Positions 11,998 through 26,900 of a stretch of 64,000 nucleotides of DNA are shown here, in pieces. Numbering within the stretch: the first letter of the stretch is position 1; each line of letters begins with the position of its first letter. The stretch covers positions 1,195,001-1,259,000 of the forward strand of contig JACEVL010000468.1 of NCBI GenBank assembly GCA_020284085.1. The letters are read 5' to 3'. The translations under genes were made by a program, and so were the position numbers. The notes beneath the pieces were generated by a model. It was not told where the DNA came from, did not search any database, and saw only the letters and a list, made by a program, of their open reading frames with translations. Source of the DNA: Aporrectodea caliginosa. Its lineage: Eukaryota > Annelida > Clitellata > Crassiclitellata > Lumbricidae.

Positions 11998-14900
11998 TTA
12001 GGTGTTTTCTTTGACAGATGCTGGAATTTCTGAACTGACAGCTTCTGATTTCTCCACCAAGCCACTGTCTGGAGATTGAGGTTCTAAAATAACACATACC
12101 AACAATGACTTACTGGTATACATTGTCCAACAGTAAGTCACAAATTTAAGGTATTGTTGTATTGTATTGTTGCTCACGTATATGGTATAGATATAATAGG
12201 CTACCAGTTCGTTAGCAGATATATACAGCATATAAAACATCTTGACAGTAATCTGTCAATATAAAAAATGCCAACAAACATGAACACATAATAGCGGGCA
12301 CCCAGAGGCCCAGGAAACCTACCAAAGGGCTGGTACTCAGTCCAAGCCTGCAATGCCAAAACCAGGAAAGTTACCTGGACTGATGTGTTTACACAGTGAA
12401 ATAAACAACAAAACAGATTATTATAAACTGTTAAAACGTCTATAGCTTCAATTGAAACAATACCAAGGGCAGCAGCCAACATAAAAACAGTGGAGTCCTG
12501 ATGAAGTCCTGCATATCCCTGACTGGGCCAAGGCCAACAACCTCAAGCTGAACCCGCTAAACACAAGGGAGATGATTGTCTCACGAAAGAGACAGAAGGC
12601 TCCTCCTGTGCCCTAAATCATCCAAGGAGGAGGAGATAAGGTAGACTCCATCAAGGTCCTGGAGTTACAATCTGAGCTGACTTTCGTAATGTCCTCACAT
12701 CTGGACTCGGCTCTCGCCCAGGGCTCATCCACTCTGTATGCACTAAGGGTTCTGAGAGCACATGGATTGGCTTCCACAGCCCTACATGAGGTGGCGAGGG
12801 CTAATACCATTGCTCATCTTATGTATGCCTCACTAGCTTGGTGAGAGTTTACCAACTCTGAAGACAGAAAGGATCGAACATTTCCTAAGTAGAATGAAGG
12901 AGGGTGGCTTTCTCCCTGCAACAGCCTTGGGAGTGATGGAATTGGCAGAGATGGCCGATGACCAGTTGTTCAGGGCAATAAACAATAACCATTGCCATGT
13001 ACTCCATGGCCTGTTCCTCAAACTTCAACAGAGTAAATACGACCGCCAGCACTGGTCGCATAATTTTACTCTCTCTCCGAAGAATAACTTTAACTACATT
13101 TCCCAAATACCTTATAAAAATGCATATTGATAGTTCTGTATTGTATTGTATTGTATTTGAACACTTTTTATAGCGCCCCTACCAGATTTCCCATTCAGAG
13201 GCGCTCCCGACTACTGCGCGGACACTGAATCGGAGTTTCACGCCGAGCGCATGAGCAATTGCAGTGAAGGACTTGCCCAGGGTCCCTACGCGGCGACTTT
13301 GAGGTGGATTTGAACCCGCAACCCTCCAGCTGCAAGGCACCGAACATACCCCCAAACCACCGCGCCCCAGTTGTATTGTAATGTGTTGTATTGTATTGTA
13401 TTGTACCCCACGTTTATATTGCAACCAAGCCACCCGCAGTAAAGATCCGAGAAATTAATCTCTGATAAACCGACCGACCGGGTATCGAACCCGGGGCGCC
13501 GGCGTGGAGAGCAGGCTACCAACCCACTCGGCCACTCAGGATCCCTTGTGTGTTTTGCCTCTGTGAACTGACATGAACTGCTCTGCTAATTGTTGAACAA
13601 CACTGTAACTAGTTGCGTCTTTTCTCAACAAGCTTCTTGAATAAACAAATATCTCATTTTGATTGATGAACAAGATTTTGTTTAAAGTCTTGCAAGACAA
13701 AACTCAGCAAGTGCGTAATGTCAGAGCAGAAAATTTTAACAGTTGTTCAGTGGGTGGCTGATGAGTTGGCATAAGCCGAATTCATAGTTAGTCATCATTT
13801 TATGCTCCTATGTCGCATTAGGGGGAGGGGGTCGACCACCGAAATAGTCGGCCACCAAACCACCTAAACTGAGATCTATCAGATAATCAATGCATTTGAT
13901 AGCCATCTAATTTGTTGACTTCTACAGTATAAGAGAATAAGGAAATTTGTTATTCTGTATCCTTCAATGACTGGTAATCATCACTGGCACAAATCATCCA
14001 CCCCACGGTCCCTGGCTTCACAGGCAAGCAATGCACAACTATCCATTAACGCTTTAACGACAAGCTGCACTGGTTTCCCAATCCCTTTTAGTACACTCTG
14101 ATCATTAACGTGTTAATTTTTTAAGACGTATGACCTTGACTAAGCAAGCTGCTTAAATCATTGTTTCTTCAGCTAGGTTTCAGGTACTCAAGGCATGACC
14201 CAGCTGTGACCCTTCGAAACAGGTACCCAGGCCTTCAGGGTAGCACCAGTGATGATATTCTGGATTTTTAACTCTGTGCACAGTGATGAAGAGGTTACTT
14301 ACTGCCACTAAAGCATTTTACATTTTTACGAGCTGCACTAGTTTCCCAGTTGCTTTTGGTACATGCTCATTGATAAAGGGTTAACAACGGTGCAATTATA
14401 AATGTTGAACTTGCATTAATATTGAAACAACAATGATGGTCAAGTTAAACATTAAAAGGATATAAAAGGTCTTTAAATGTTAGTGTCTGAAGAAATGTAA
14501 CTTTTCATCAAGAGAAGCTTTCACACTTAAACAGCTAAAATCATACAACCTTACAGACCTGTATAGACTAAGTAATCAGACACATTTACTTAAAACTGCT
14601 GTGGATTCATTGATAATTTTCCGTCCATTCACGTGTTGTATCCAAACATTTAACTAACAGATACAAACAGTAACTGCAATCGATGCAGTGTAACATAATA
14701 CAGAATTTAAATCTACAGGTCCTCTTTGAGATCACTCCAAGCTCAGGCCCAGAGATGCAAAAGATCACCTTACCTGCTGAGATGGATTCTCCGGTTAGAA
14801 CGTTTGCTTGTGCCTCTGGTTGAATGGATGCTACAGTCAACTCGGCAGCAACGGAAGCAGCAGCATCAACACTCACTGATGGCACAGGCTTTGACGAGGA

Positions 14901-17900
14901 CATCTCATGATCAGATCTTTTTAAATCTGCGCTCACAGCCTTCTCTGGTACCAATGCAAGAGAACCATTTTTACTGGATGAGCGATCCACACTAACTGCA
15001 ACTTCCACATTACATGGCTTGATGGCATCTTTTGCCTCTCCATTTGCAGTTTCTGCAACCTTCTCTGGCACCAAGCCATGAGAATCATTGTTGTACGATG
15101 AAGGATTCTTATCTTCTGCAGCTTTGGAAACTGTATTTAACTCATGAGGCTTGGACTCCACATTTGTCTCTGCGTTTGATGATGACTTCTCTGTTAACTT
15201 CTCCACAGCATGGATTCCCAAGCCACTCTTCGTAGCCTCCACTGGCAATGCAGATAAAGTTTCACATGGTTTCTCTGGTAACTTCTCCACAGCATGGGTT
15301 CCCAAGCCACTCTTCGTAGCCTCCACTGGCAATGCAGATAAAGTTTCACTTGGTTTCTCTGGTAACTTCTCCACAGCATGGATTCCCAAGCCACTCTTCG
15401 TAGCCTCCACTGGCAATGCAGATAAAGTTTCACATGGTTTCTCTGGTAACTTCTCCACAGCATGGGTTCCCAAGCCACTCTTCGTAACCTCCACTGGCAA
15501 TGCAGGTAAAGTTTCACATGGTTTCTCTGGTAACTTCTCCACAGCATGGGTTCCCAAGCCACTCTTTGTAGCCTCCATTGGCAATGCAGGTAAAGTTTCA
15601 CATGGTTTCTCTGGTAACTTCTCCACAGCATGGGTTCCCAAGCCACTCTTTTTAGCCTCCACTGGCAATGCAGATACAGTTTCACATGGTTTCTCGGTTA
15701 ATTTCCCCACAGCATGGATTCCCAAGTCACCCTCTGTAGCGTCTACCGGCAACACAGATAACGTTTCACATGGCTTCGTGCAGCTGGGACCATGTTCTGC
15801 TTGAGTGGAAATGGATTCATCCTTACTTGTGAGACCTGTTTTTGGCTGGTCACCCATTCCATCTGAGTGGTTTTCAGACTGCTTCACAGTACGATGTTCA
15901 AGCTCCTCCTCTGGCTGGTCCTGATGAGCAGCATCTTCACCTTCATGCAAGTCCAACTCTTTGTGTGATTCTTTGTTGGAGTGACCACTTTGAAGCACCT
16001 CACTTCTGTCTGGTTCATGGTTGCCTTCACCTTCATCCCAATTGGCACTTCCATCCTCAGTGTTTGTCCAACCAAGACCATCAATGGCACCTGCCTCTAC
16101 AGCTGTATCAGCAGCAGGGACTATTTTATCCCAGTCTTCAGGTTCTGGGACCTGCTGTGAACTTTCTTCTCTTTCACTCGTGGAAGTAACTATAACAGCT
16201 CGCCTTGAAGTCCGACCGCCTCTGCCGCCCCGGTCGGCCCTGTACCCACCTCGAAATGGCCTAGGACCGTCCCCACGACCTCTTCGGAACTTGTCTCCTC
16301 TTCCCTGGCCTTGGTTTCGAAAAGAACTTTCCCCTCGGCTTCGAAAAGAGCCATCCCCTCGGCCTCGGAATGGCCTTCTGCCCTGTCCTTGAAAACCACT
16401 CTTTTGATGCTGGGCATTATCTGAGGATGGCAAAACACCTAGCTCTTGATCTCTGGCAATTGCACTATCTTCCAACAGTTCTCCAGTTGGATTACTCTGT
16501 GCACTGTAACCGTTTCCACCTCCAGTGCTTCTTCCTCCTCCTCTTCTCGTGGAATCTCCTCCAAGTCGAGTGGAACGATCAATGTTAATCACAATGGAGT
16601 TGTTGACTTCTTCCACGTGACGCACGTCATGGGAATGCGAGGCATCTGGAACAGTCACAAACTTGGCAAACGGCCCACGAGAATGACCCCGTCCTGACAT
16701 CATCCTTTGCCCTCGGCTGGGCTCTCTTGACTTCTGGCCACCATTTGCTGTTTGTTCAACCAAAAACAAATCCACCCTTAAGTAAGTGGCTTTCACATTT
16801 TATCTGCAGAATATGCTTAGAATTTTAGCATTATTTTTAAAAATTTAATAGCACCAATATCCAACCAGAACCAGTGGCGGCGCCAGGATTTCCGGTTTGG
16901 GGGGCTGTAGCCCTAAGCCCTTCCTTTTCTCCCTCCCTCTTTTCCCCTTCCTGTACCTCCATCCAGAGGCGCAACCACGGTCCAGAAGTGGGGGGGGACC
17001 TAATAGAATGTCTGAGGGGGATTGCGGCCGAGCGCGCGAAGCTGCGATTGCCGAAGGCAAGAAGCCCTAACGACTAGGGGTATGGAGGGCGTCGTAAGCT
17101 CCCCCATCGGGGTCTGGGGCGGAGCCCCAGAAACCGAACGCAATTTTGAGCATTTCATGCCAAATGCAATACATTTTGGGCTCTAATTTACCTCAAATTT
17201 TTCACCGATGATTTCGATATAAAAGTACCTAAACCATCTAGATATGTGAAAAAATATGACTTTATTATATGAATAAACTGAGATTTTAGGTTTTAGAAGA
17301 ATACCACTCGCAGTCTCAGAAGTAAAAATTGAAATGTCCTCCTAGGCTTCTACCGCGAGCCTTAGTAGAATTTTAAAAGCGTGATAAGTAGGCTACAGGT
17401 TTAGAGTGAAATTATACAGCAACATCCTGCACTGAATTCTTATAGACTCAGTTGAGTTTAGCGGCTTTAGCCTTACTCTGTATTCTATCGGCCAGGTCCA
17501 GCGATTTGTTAGAGGACGGACCTACTAGAACGCTCGAGTGGGGGAAATTGCGAGTGCGGAAGGTGCACGTACAGCCGCGATTGCGGAAAGCAAGAAGCCC
17601 CTAACGACTATAGGGATACAGAGGAGCGTCGTAAGCTCCGCCAACGGGGTCTGGGGGCGGAGCCCAAGACGACGACGCAATTTTGAGCATTTAATACCAA
17701 ATGGAGTGCATTTTGGGCTCTTGTTTACCTCAAACTTTTCAAAAGTTGGGGGCACCGTCCAAGCCTGCCCGAAAGTTGGGGGGCACGCGTCCTACGGGTC
17801 CCATAGGGTGGTTGCGCCTATGCCTCCATCCCTTCCCTCTTCTATACCCGACACAAAACCTGCAGACAATGGAATCAATATACTGTACAGAAGTTTGAGC

Positions 17901-20900
17901 TCTATCACAAGAAAATCTTTAAGATGTTCCCAAATTACTTCTTTCATAGACCCTTACAGCTGTTACTGGGCATTGATTTGAAACAGGTTCTTGCAAGTTT
18001 TACTATTCTCCACTTAGATTGATTGAAAACTATACAATAAACACGTTAAATCCTAATGTTTATTTCCTTGTAAAGCACAAATTTAATGTACATAAGCGAC
18101 ATAAAATCCCTAACAAGTTATTAGGCCTACAGCATTTTGCTACAGGAAAACTTTCAAACGTGAATTTATTTGAACTGCAACTATGCCTCCTGTACAAACA
18201 ACATGATGACAAACTTACATTCCCAATCACACTTTTTGTGTCTGAAATACTTCATGTTGGAATAAAGCCATCATGCAATACTACACCAAACCCATTAAAA
18301 CATCAACATCATGAAGTTGAAAACACTTTACTTAAGAATTATTATCCATGGCAACACTTGGAAATTCTAGAAAAAATAAAAATATAACAAAAAGTTTTTG
18401 AAAGAAACTTAAGGAAAACTTCGTAAATCTATAGCAGAAACCCCAAGAAAATAATTAATTAAATATTGATCGCATTAATCTGTTTCCCGCAATCCCGCTA
18501 TTAGGCCCTTTTGCTTTTAGAACGGAAGTGAGTCAGTCACGCAACCATAATAATTATAAGAAAGAGGTCGTTGCACGCAACTGAAACCGTAAAGTCAGTA
18601 AGAATGTAATCGGTAAAGATTAAAATAGACCCTGTGAGTCTGTCGGATCCATCATAATCAAGTAATATAATTGCTTCACTGCCCGAGATAGTTGATGATT
18701 TCGTTGCCGTTGGTCACTGTTCAGTTGGCTTATTATGAAGTAAGCATTGGCAGAGATTTCCCACTTTTTGTTTGGGGGGCTGAGCCGCAGTTAGGGGGGG
18801 CTAAGCCCCCTGGCGCCGCCACTGACCAGAACCTTTGCCTATGTTGGGCCCACGAGCTGGAATCACCTTTCTCAAGAGCTGCGACTCAAACTTCTCAGTT
18901 TGTCCCTTCCACCGTTACAAAAGAGCCTGAAGTCTGTATTATTCAACAGTCCCTCGGATGACTCGTTAAGATTATCCATCAATGGCATTCCTATTACCAA
19001 AGTCACTTCTACTAAATTTTTAGGTGTTCACGTGGACCAACATTTGACCTGGAAGGAACATATAAAAACTATTTCGAACAAAATTGCTAAAAACATTGGT
19101 ATTCTAAGTCGAACTGCATACTTATTGCCCTCCTGCATTCGCCTAAAATTATATTATTCGTTGGTGTACCCCTATCTTACTTATTGTAATATGGTATGGG
19201 CATCTACTTATGATTCTAGACTACGGAGATTAATTCTATTGCAAAAACGTGCAGTTCGTATCATTGCGGGAGTTCCAAGGTGCGTTCATTCTGGACCACT
19301 ATTTACTGACTTGAAGCTACTTAAACTAGAGCAGATTCGAACATTACAGATTGGCCTATTTATGTACCGCTATGAACATGGTTTACTTCCAGCATGTTTT
19401 AAGGGATTTTTTCATCTAGGATCCGATGTTCATACTCACTACACCAGAAACTTTAACTCTTATCGCCCCATATACGCACACACCAATACTCGCTTATTCT
19501 CCATAAAATCTGTTGGCTCCACAACCTGGAACATGCTTCCCTCTCACATACGTTGTGCCCTCCACCTACGGCACTTTAAAAAAATGCTGCATGCCTACCT
19601 GATTAATGGAAATTAGATATAACCTACCCTGCCGGATATTCTTTTTCACTGTTAGTTAAGGTTTTCGGTTTTTCTTTATATTTTCATAGTGTTTTGAATC
19701 GAGTTAATCATTTACTGTGTAATATGTACTATACTGTTTGCATTGCTGTACGAAACTTGATATTGCACTGTTTATCAAGGATTTAGCTAATTCATATTTC
19801 TGAAATGTTGTTCGTGTCCCTAGTTAGCGGGATCTTGATCCTTTTGGGACTCCTCTTGCGGCCAATCCTGATACTTTATGTTGAAATGTTATGTGTTTTT
19901 TCATTTGGCTTCAATAAAAGAGATTTTATTGATTGATAATTACACTGGTTCGGGTCAGGAGAGTCACTCGTGAGTTTTTCCTAGAAATAGTGCTTTATAA
20001 ATATCACATTACAATTATAATTCAATTATGCATAAAGTTCTTGCACAAGGTCCTTACCAGGTAATTATCTCAGAGCATGCTCAAACCCACAAAGTTGTAC
20101 CAAAAATGGTAACTTAAATTAAACTATAACAGAATACAGTAAATATCATTCTACAGAAACTGTGCTAGTTGTCATTCATGAACGCATGACCAGCTGCATC
20201 GACAAAGTCAACGAAACTGCTCTCATTCTCCTCGACCTAACTGCTGCTTTCAATACTTTTGAAAAGCAATACTTCTTGAACCATCATCTCAAAACATTCG
20301 TTTTGTCTTCTCTTCTTGCATTCAGCTGCTTTGCATTTTACCTTCACCCTTGTATTCATTCAGCTCACATCATCTTTCAGTTCTTTCACTGATGAAGGTT
20401 TAGCACAAAGATTACAAATGTGTCTGCACTTACGAGGCCGTGACTGAGACTCATGTGGATGGCTGGCTGAACTATGTGATGGTGGCCCTGTGTCCCTAAA
20501 ATGTAAACATCGGCATTCACTGAGAAGCAATTAATGTGTCAAGACATAACCAAACAGAGGACACATAGCACACAATGATATAAGAAAAAACGACAGCCAA
20601 GTCACACAAGCGCTCAATTTAAAATACATATTAACATCACTTGGATAATAAATGTATCTTCTCACGCAGTCAAATGTTGTCTGAATAGCGAACAATGAGA
20701 CAAAGGAAAATTACCATACCGGTATTGAAATGATCTCCATTGTAGTCAGATTTACAGAGGTACAGATAAACACAATCTTTGTATCATAACAGACATACCA
20801 CATGGTCTCTTCTAAGTTCATAATAGTTTCAACACACATAATTAATAATACTTTTGCTATATCCTTAAAATAATATTCTTTCATTAAATTTTAATATCAA

Positions 20901-23900
20901 TTAACTTAATTCAAACTCCACCAAAGTTCAATCAAGTTGACTACAAATAGCATATATTAAAAGGTACAGTAACAGTAACAATTTCCCTCCAATATCAACA
21001 ACAGTAACTTCTATAGCACCAGTGTTTTAATGCACATGATATTAACCAATGGCATATCAAAATCAATTTGAAAACCAACTCAATTTAAATACATATTCTG
21101 GTAAATGCCTCTCTGTATGTAAATACATCCTGTCAGTACCAGTAACTTTTACACACTTCTGTCTTGTACATACATTTATGTGTAGAGGTGTCAAAATTTC
21201 AGACAGACAGATAGACATCAACAGATAATTTAATTTAATTTAATCAGGTATCGGATAAGAAACAGGCAATTCATGAAACAAGTGAAATTCTTACCAGTCA
21301 CCAGAGGGCAAATGTCTTTCATTCCCGGCATATGATGGTGAAAGTCTTTTCTCAGAGTCCTTGTCTTCATGCAAGTCTGATTCTGTGGCATGGTTATCCC
21401 GCTGAGAACCCTGAAACGAATTCAGGCCCACTTCACTTAAGCCCAATAACAGCCATTGACTAATAGTTGAACTTTTTAATTATGCAAAATAAAAAAAGTC
21501 AAAATACTACATTTTAAAAATAAAAACATTCTAACAGCAATGTGACTCAAAGTGATATTTATAAAAAATAATGACTGCTAAACAGAATAAAACCATTAAA
21601 GCTTTTATCTTTGCATGCTAAACAAAGTAAAAAAATTTAAAATGGGAAACGCTTGGGCGTGCTCATAAACACAGTTTGCAGACAGTACAATGGATAACAC
21701 AGCATCATACAGCAAGTTCATCTGTGCAATAGAAGGAAACATATCTGTAGCTTTCCAAGAATAAAAGTATATGCAATATATCTCGGATGTATCAATGCCT
21801 GCACGCTACCTGGCCATAATGTCCAGGTCTGAATCTTGAAGCTCTTGGTCTTCCACGACCCCAACCCTGACCTCTGCGTCTGCCTATGTCTTCCTCAGCG
21901 AGCTTTGGTGCCTGCAAATTCAAAACCAATCAAATTTAGCAAAGTGCTTGCTGGGAAAAAAGACACAAAAATACTATAAAAATAACAACTACCAAAGAGT
22001 ATCACCGTCAGCAGAAGGGACTATACAGGATCTACTTATAGGGCCAGGCCCGGTTCAGATGACTCTAGGTTTGGAGTGCCTACCATGCTAAAATAAGGTC
22101 CAACAAGCACTACATACAATACTGTGCAGCACTCCAGGCTCTGCAATTGTAATGCATGTTACTTAACCTTTTCGTTACTGTTGCCTCTGGCAACCGCTGT
22201 ACTACGTCATGAGTACGTGAGTATATATATATATGTATATATATATATGTATATGTATACATGTATATATATGCACATAGATGTATGTGTATATGTACAT
22301 GTATTTATATATATATATGAATATACGTATATATATATGTACTTATGTGTGTATATATATGTGCGTGTATGAATATACCTATATATATAATTATGTACTT
22401 ATGTGTATATATATGTGCATGTATGTACATTTATATATATATGTGTATGTGTATATATATGTATGTGTATATATTCATGCATAGGTACGTGTAAGTATAT
22501 ATGTATATAACCCTAAATAATCTGAAAAAGACACGATTAAAGTAAAAATAGAACATGAAAAAAGCCACCATAGATATGTATTTTTACCATAGATATGTAT
22601 TTTTTCCCCATATATATATGTATTTCTTTATAAGGTGCACTTGTTGACAACCAACGGCATCTCTGTACACTGCTAAGGGGTTTCCCGCAGTACTGGGAGA
22701 ACCTATAAATCATTCTTTATGTACATGCATATGTATATTATATATCCCGGCGCCGCGCCGGGATAAGTACGGCGGCATGTTTTGATATCCTGGCGCGGCG
22801 CCGGGATACGTGTTGAAAAGGTTAATACTTGCATCAAATTTGTACTTAGCTTTAAAGTACGCCTCATAAATTGCAAGATTACAGTCATATTGAGAATAGG
22901 GTTGTTAATATCGTTTATTTGGCAAACCGATTATCGGTTTTATAAATCCGATTTTAAACCGATTATCGTCTTTTTATTGGCCTTCATAAAAAATTGAATA
23001 TATTATCATATAATGCAAGTTACTGAAAACCGATAATCGCTACGTACCATACCGTAACGTACATACATACATGTATGGGGTTCTACTATTACCTTGTTGG
23101 CTGTGGAAGACAGCTTTATATATGAGGCAATAATACGTTGCTGTGGGGGTTCTACTATTACCTTTTTGGCTGTGGAAGACAGCTTTATATATGAGGCAAT
23201 AATACGTTGCTGTGGGGGTTTTACTATTACCTCGTTGGCTGTGGAAGACTCGTTTATATATAATACGTCGCTGTGGGGGTTCTACTATTACCTCGTTGGC
23301 TGTGGAAGTCTCCGCTTTATATATAAGAGGCAGAATTCGATAATCATTTTGTCAATAATGAAAACCGATAATCGGATTTCCGATTATCGTTTAACATCCC
23401 TAATTGAGAATATATAAGAGTGATATGGTCATTGACTTGATGGCTCACACAAGCTATGAGTACATGAATGGATAGTATACAAAAAAAGATGTTTACAAAA
23501 ACCGAATGCAGGATTTCCAGAGCAGACTCTATATGTTCAGTAATGGCAAATATTTGTTTTAACCATTACAGGTCAGAAAAGGACACAAACGAGGAATATG
23601 CAGGGACATGTTAGATGATTACACGCTCATAGCTCCCCCAGCTACTAATAATTACAGACAAATCCTTTTGTTTTATTTAAGTTAAGATGGCTTACTTCAC
23701 TTTGCGTCTCACAGTGATCTGATTGACTCGGCTGGTTTGACTTGACCTTCACAGCACACCCAGAGTCCTCGGCTGCCTTTCGGTCTGCTTCAACCTCCTA
23801 CAACCAATCTCAAGCATCAGAAGCACCAAAACAACAACTGTAACAACAGCAACATTAAACCACCCACCATAAGAAACACTCTTGCAACACATATACAACG

Positions 23901-26900
23901 CCACTTTTCAAGAAGGAATTTTCTATAAACGTTTTCACTAAAATCAGAAAGGAACTTAAGTAGATGACAAAGTGAAACCTTTATTTACTTTGCTTATAAG
24001 TTACACAAAATAATAAATGCAGCCTATGCATATAATACAAGATCATCGTTTGTATCTTTGCTTACTTACAACACAATGCAAATGTTTTCCTACTCTTACT
24101 GAGTCTCTACAAAGAAATAATGAGCATAGCTTAGTCAGTAGTCAATACTAAATCAACATAGCAAATGCACACTTAGGGCTAGGAGTTTCAAATACAACAG
24201 CTAAAGACTAAACCTTATATTCTGCATTTCTTTACAATTCTTTAAAGTAATGCAATTTGTGGAAAAATTATCAAGTTTTTAACACGAAATATTCTGCTAT
24301 TTTCAACTCTCAGTATTATGATTATAACTAAAACCATAATAGCCACTAATACTACTTCAACTTTACACCGTCACAGCGTTCTGAAAACATCAGTTTTTAC
24401 ATTGTTTGATGGCATTTCTTTAGCTTTGATAAGAATCCCTTTATCAAAAGTTTTACAAAAGAACAGCTTGAAATGAATTCCCATCTCACATAACCCAATC
24501 ACCAGTACCGATACTTTACAAGTAATGCTGACTCATCTGCATAAACTGCAAATCAGGTTAAGATGAAAGACAGGGTACCAGAGTAAACACTTGTTGCGAT
24601 ATTATGTGTGACAGGCTGCAGTTTTGGAAAGTAACTGAAAGTAGCTCATTTTGTAGAAAGAGCTAGGCCTATCTCTGCCTCTTTGATTCCTTGGTTTTTA
24701 GCATATAATTGGAAATGAAAGTTTATAATTAGATGCATTATATAAGGTACCATACAGTACACCTACCCACTCTAAAAGAGGCTTGCCCATCACTAGCCTT
24801 CTTCTTACATTATTATGGCATTCTGCATCTGGTATAAACATGCTCTCCAAGTAGCAGAGTTAAATTTACAGGACCACAAATCATCTTTGTAAAAATCGAT
24901 ATTTTCGTCTTTAAGTTTTGTCTTAGAGTCAAAATGCACTGACATCAGAATGGACGAAACTTTCATTTCCTGCTAAGCGATATTTTGTCCTATCTTATGT
25001 GTTTTGCATTGTACTGCACAAAACAGTGCACTGTCAATAAAGCATGTTAATAATTTAGACTTTCAGCTGCAATCAATTTCTGTGCAGAAACTATTTGGCA
25101 AAGGGATTTGGCAACAAGATTGTTTTGAAAAAGCAAAGGAATACAATAGGTCTTCTTAGCATCATGCCATTATGAGCAAACCACATTAAAACACAACACA
25201 CAAGTTATTCTTTAACCAGATGTCAATTTAAAGCTCAGCTGCTACAGACAAACCTTACTACTTAGCAAGGGTTATCCATCAAAAGCAGAAACACTTCAGT
25301 GGCAATAACTTTAAACATTCTCACAACAATTCATCAATTCCAGCACTTCAAGGCAAAAAGAAATTATGTAAAAAATTCACAGAAAACCCCAAGAAAGTTA
25401 GAAAGTAACTGTTACTGAATCAGCTAGGATCAGTTCTACCTATAAAAGAAAATCCATGGAGAGTCTAACACACAACTGGAGTTTTGTTACTATGTTGCAG
25501 CAAATCACAGAAATGCCAGTGCACATGCAGAAATCGCTCAAGTGCATACAGCATGACGTTTCAGAATGTCCCTGTTCTTCTTCTGCATCTCTTTCACCTT
25601 TCTATCGAGAAGTGCCTCCTTGGCTTCCTTCGCAAGAACCACCAAATACTCCTCATGGTCATCCACTTCATCAAACTATGATGTCATTCCAAAATAACAA
25701 TTGCAATCTTAATCCAATCTTAGAATCTGCTGAAGCTACAAGTTCATCAGACTGATGCTATATCCAATCTTCATAATACACTTAGACATGTATTAAAGAG
25801 TTCATTCAGAACACCCAAGATAATGTTGTAAACAGTCGGTCAATCAGTTTGATGGCTACAACAGAAGGTCACCTACCTGACTGCTTAGAGGATTAGGGAG
25901 AGGAAAGGAGCCTGGCAGGGAATACACAGGCCATGTAGAGGCCAGATTTAGTAATGGACAAGTGCAGATCAGAGTAGAATCAGAAAAGATTGACAGGGAT
26001 AGGAAGAGGAAGGGTGAGCGAGTGGGAGGGAGACAGGAACAAGATAGGAACAGTGACACCGAAAGGGACAAGGACACGAACAAGATAAGAACACCAGCTT
26101 AATCATGGGCTCTGTGTCAAGTCAAAGGGTTGCCCAGAGATGGTCAAGGGAAGTTCCAAGTCCGGTTGCCCCTGAGACCAGAGAGGAGGCAGACAAATCT
26201 CCAAGGTCCATCAAACTATACTGCCATTTTAAAATAGTATAAAATTTTAGTCTAATTTAATCCTCCAATATATAAACTGCACAGTACGTGAAGTTATAAG
26301 TTGGCATCAAACTTCATCCACTATATTTAGCCCGGGCAAAAAATAATATAAAAGGTAGAGATAACCCGTACGAAGCCGGGTAGCAACGTCTAGTCAGCAG
26401 TAAAGTTAGGTCATCCAATAACTGTTGCAGTGGCATTTTTTGACAATTCCTTAGAGCAGAAGAAAAGTTGTAATCCATGTGACAGCACTTTCTTTATATC
26501 CCCGTATTGCTAGCTAAGTGCTTAAAGCACTATTTGTTAGAACTCGATGATTGGGTTCAGCGCCCATGTGAGCCATACCTTTTGTAAAACTACAAAAATA
26601 TATCGGATGCTGACAAATCTACCATCAAGAAAGTTTTGCATTTACACCTGTGGCATGCAAAGAGTTGACTTACTTGCTTTTTTAAACAAGCTATATACAT
26701 TATCTTTCTATATTTAGTATCCTTAGTTTCATGAGATTAATAATACTATAACATCACCATACAAAATATCAAAATAGGAAACATCCAAAATATCAAAATA
26801 GGAAACATCCAATAAGTTTTGCAAATCTTAAATTTAAAATAATGTTTTATTTCAACAAAATTTTACCATGCAACAGTGAATCTACGAATTATGTAGGTGC

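Larger units (their letters stand above)
13546..14600. other. Intron 7 sequence of CCDC9-like gene with two mini TTAA elements
   Basis: No exon is seen here. It contains the TTAA elements at 14046-14116 and about 14306-14384. Confidence 0.5.

Noticed and set aside
13380..13545. tRNA gene on the minus strand
   Set aside because: A and B boxes are present but the cloverleaf is not complete, and the unit recurs with an (AATAC)n tail, so it is a SINE head.
15189..15776. CRISPR-like array of regular repeats
   Set aside because: Units are contiguous coding repeats without unique spacers, in a eukaryotic exon.
15151..15804. 217-codon plus-strand ORF with seven repeats
   Set aside because: It is the antisense shadow of the in-frame 84-bp repeats of the CCDC9-like exon 7, whose splice phases fix the minus strand as coding.
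18019..18387. 122-codon ORF inside the outer hAT as a transposase
   Set aside because: No BED finger, catalytic motif or dimerisation region is visible; kept only as an unexplained ORF within the element.
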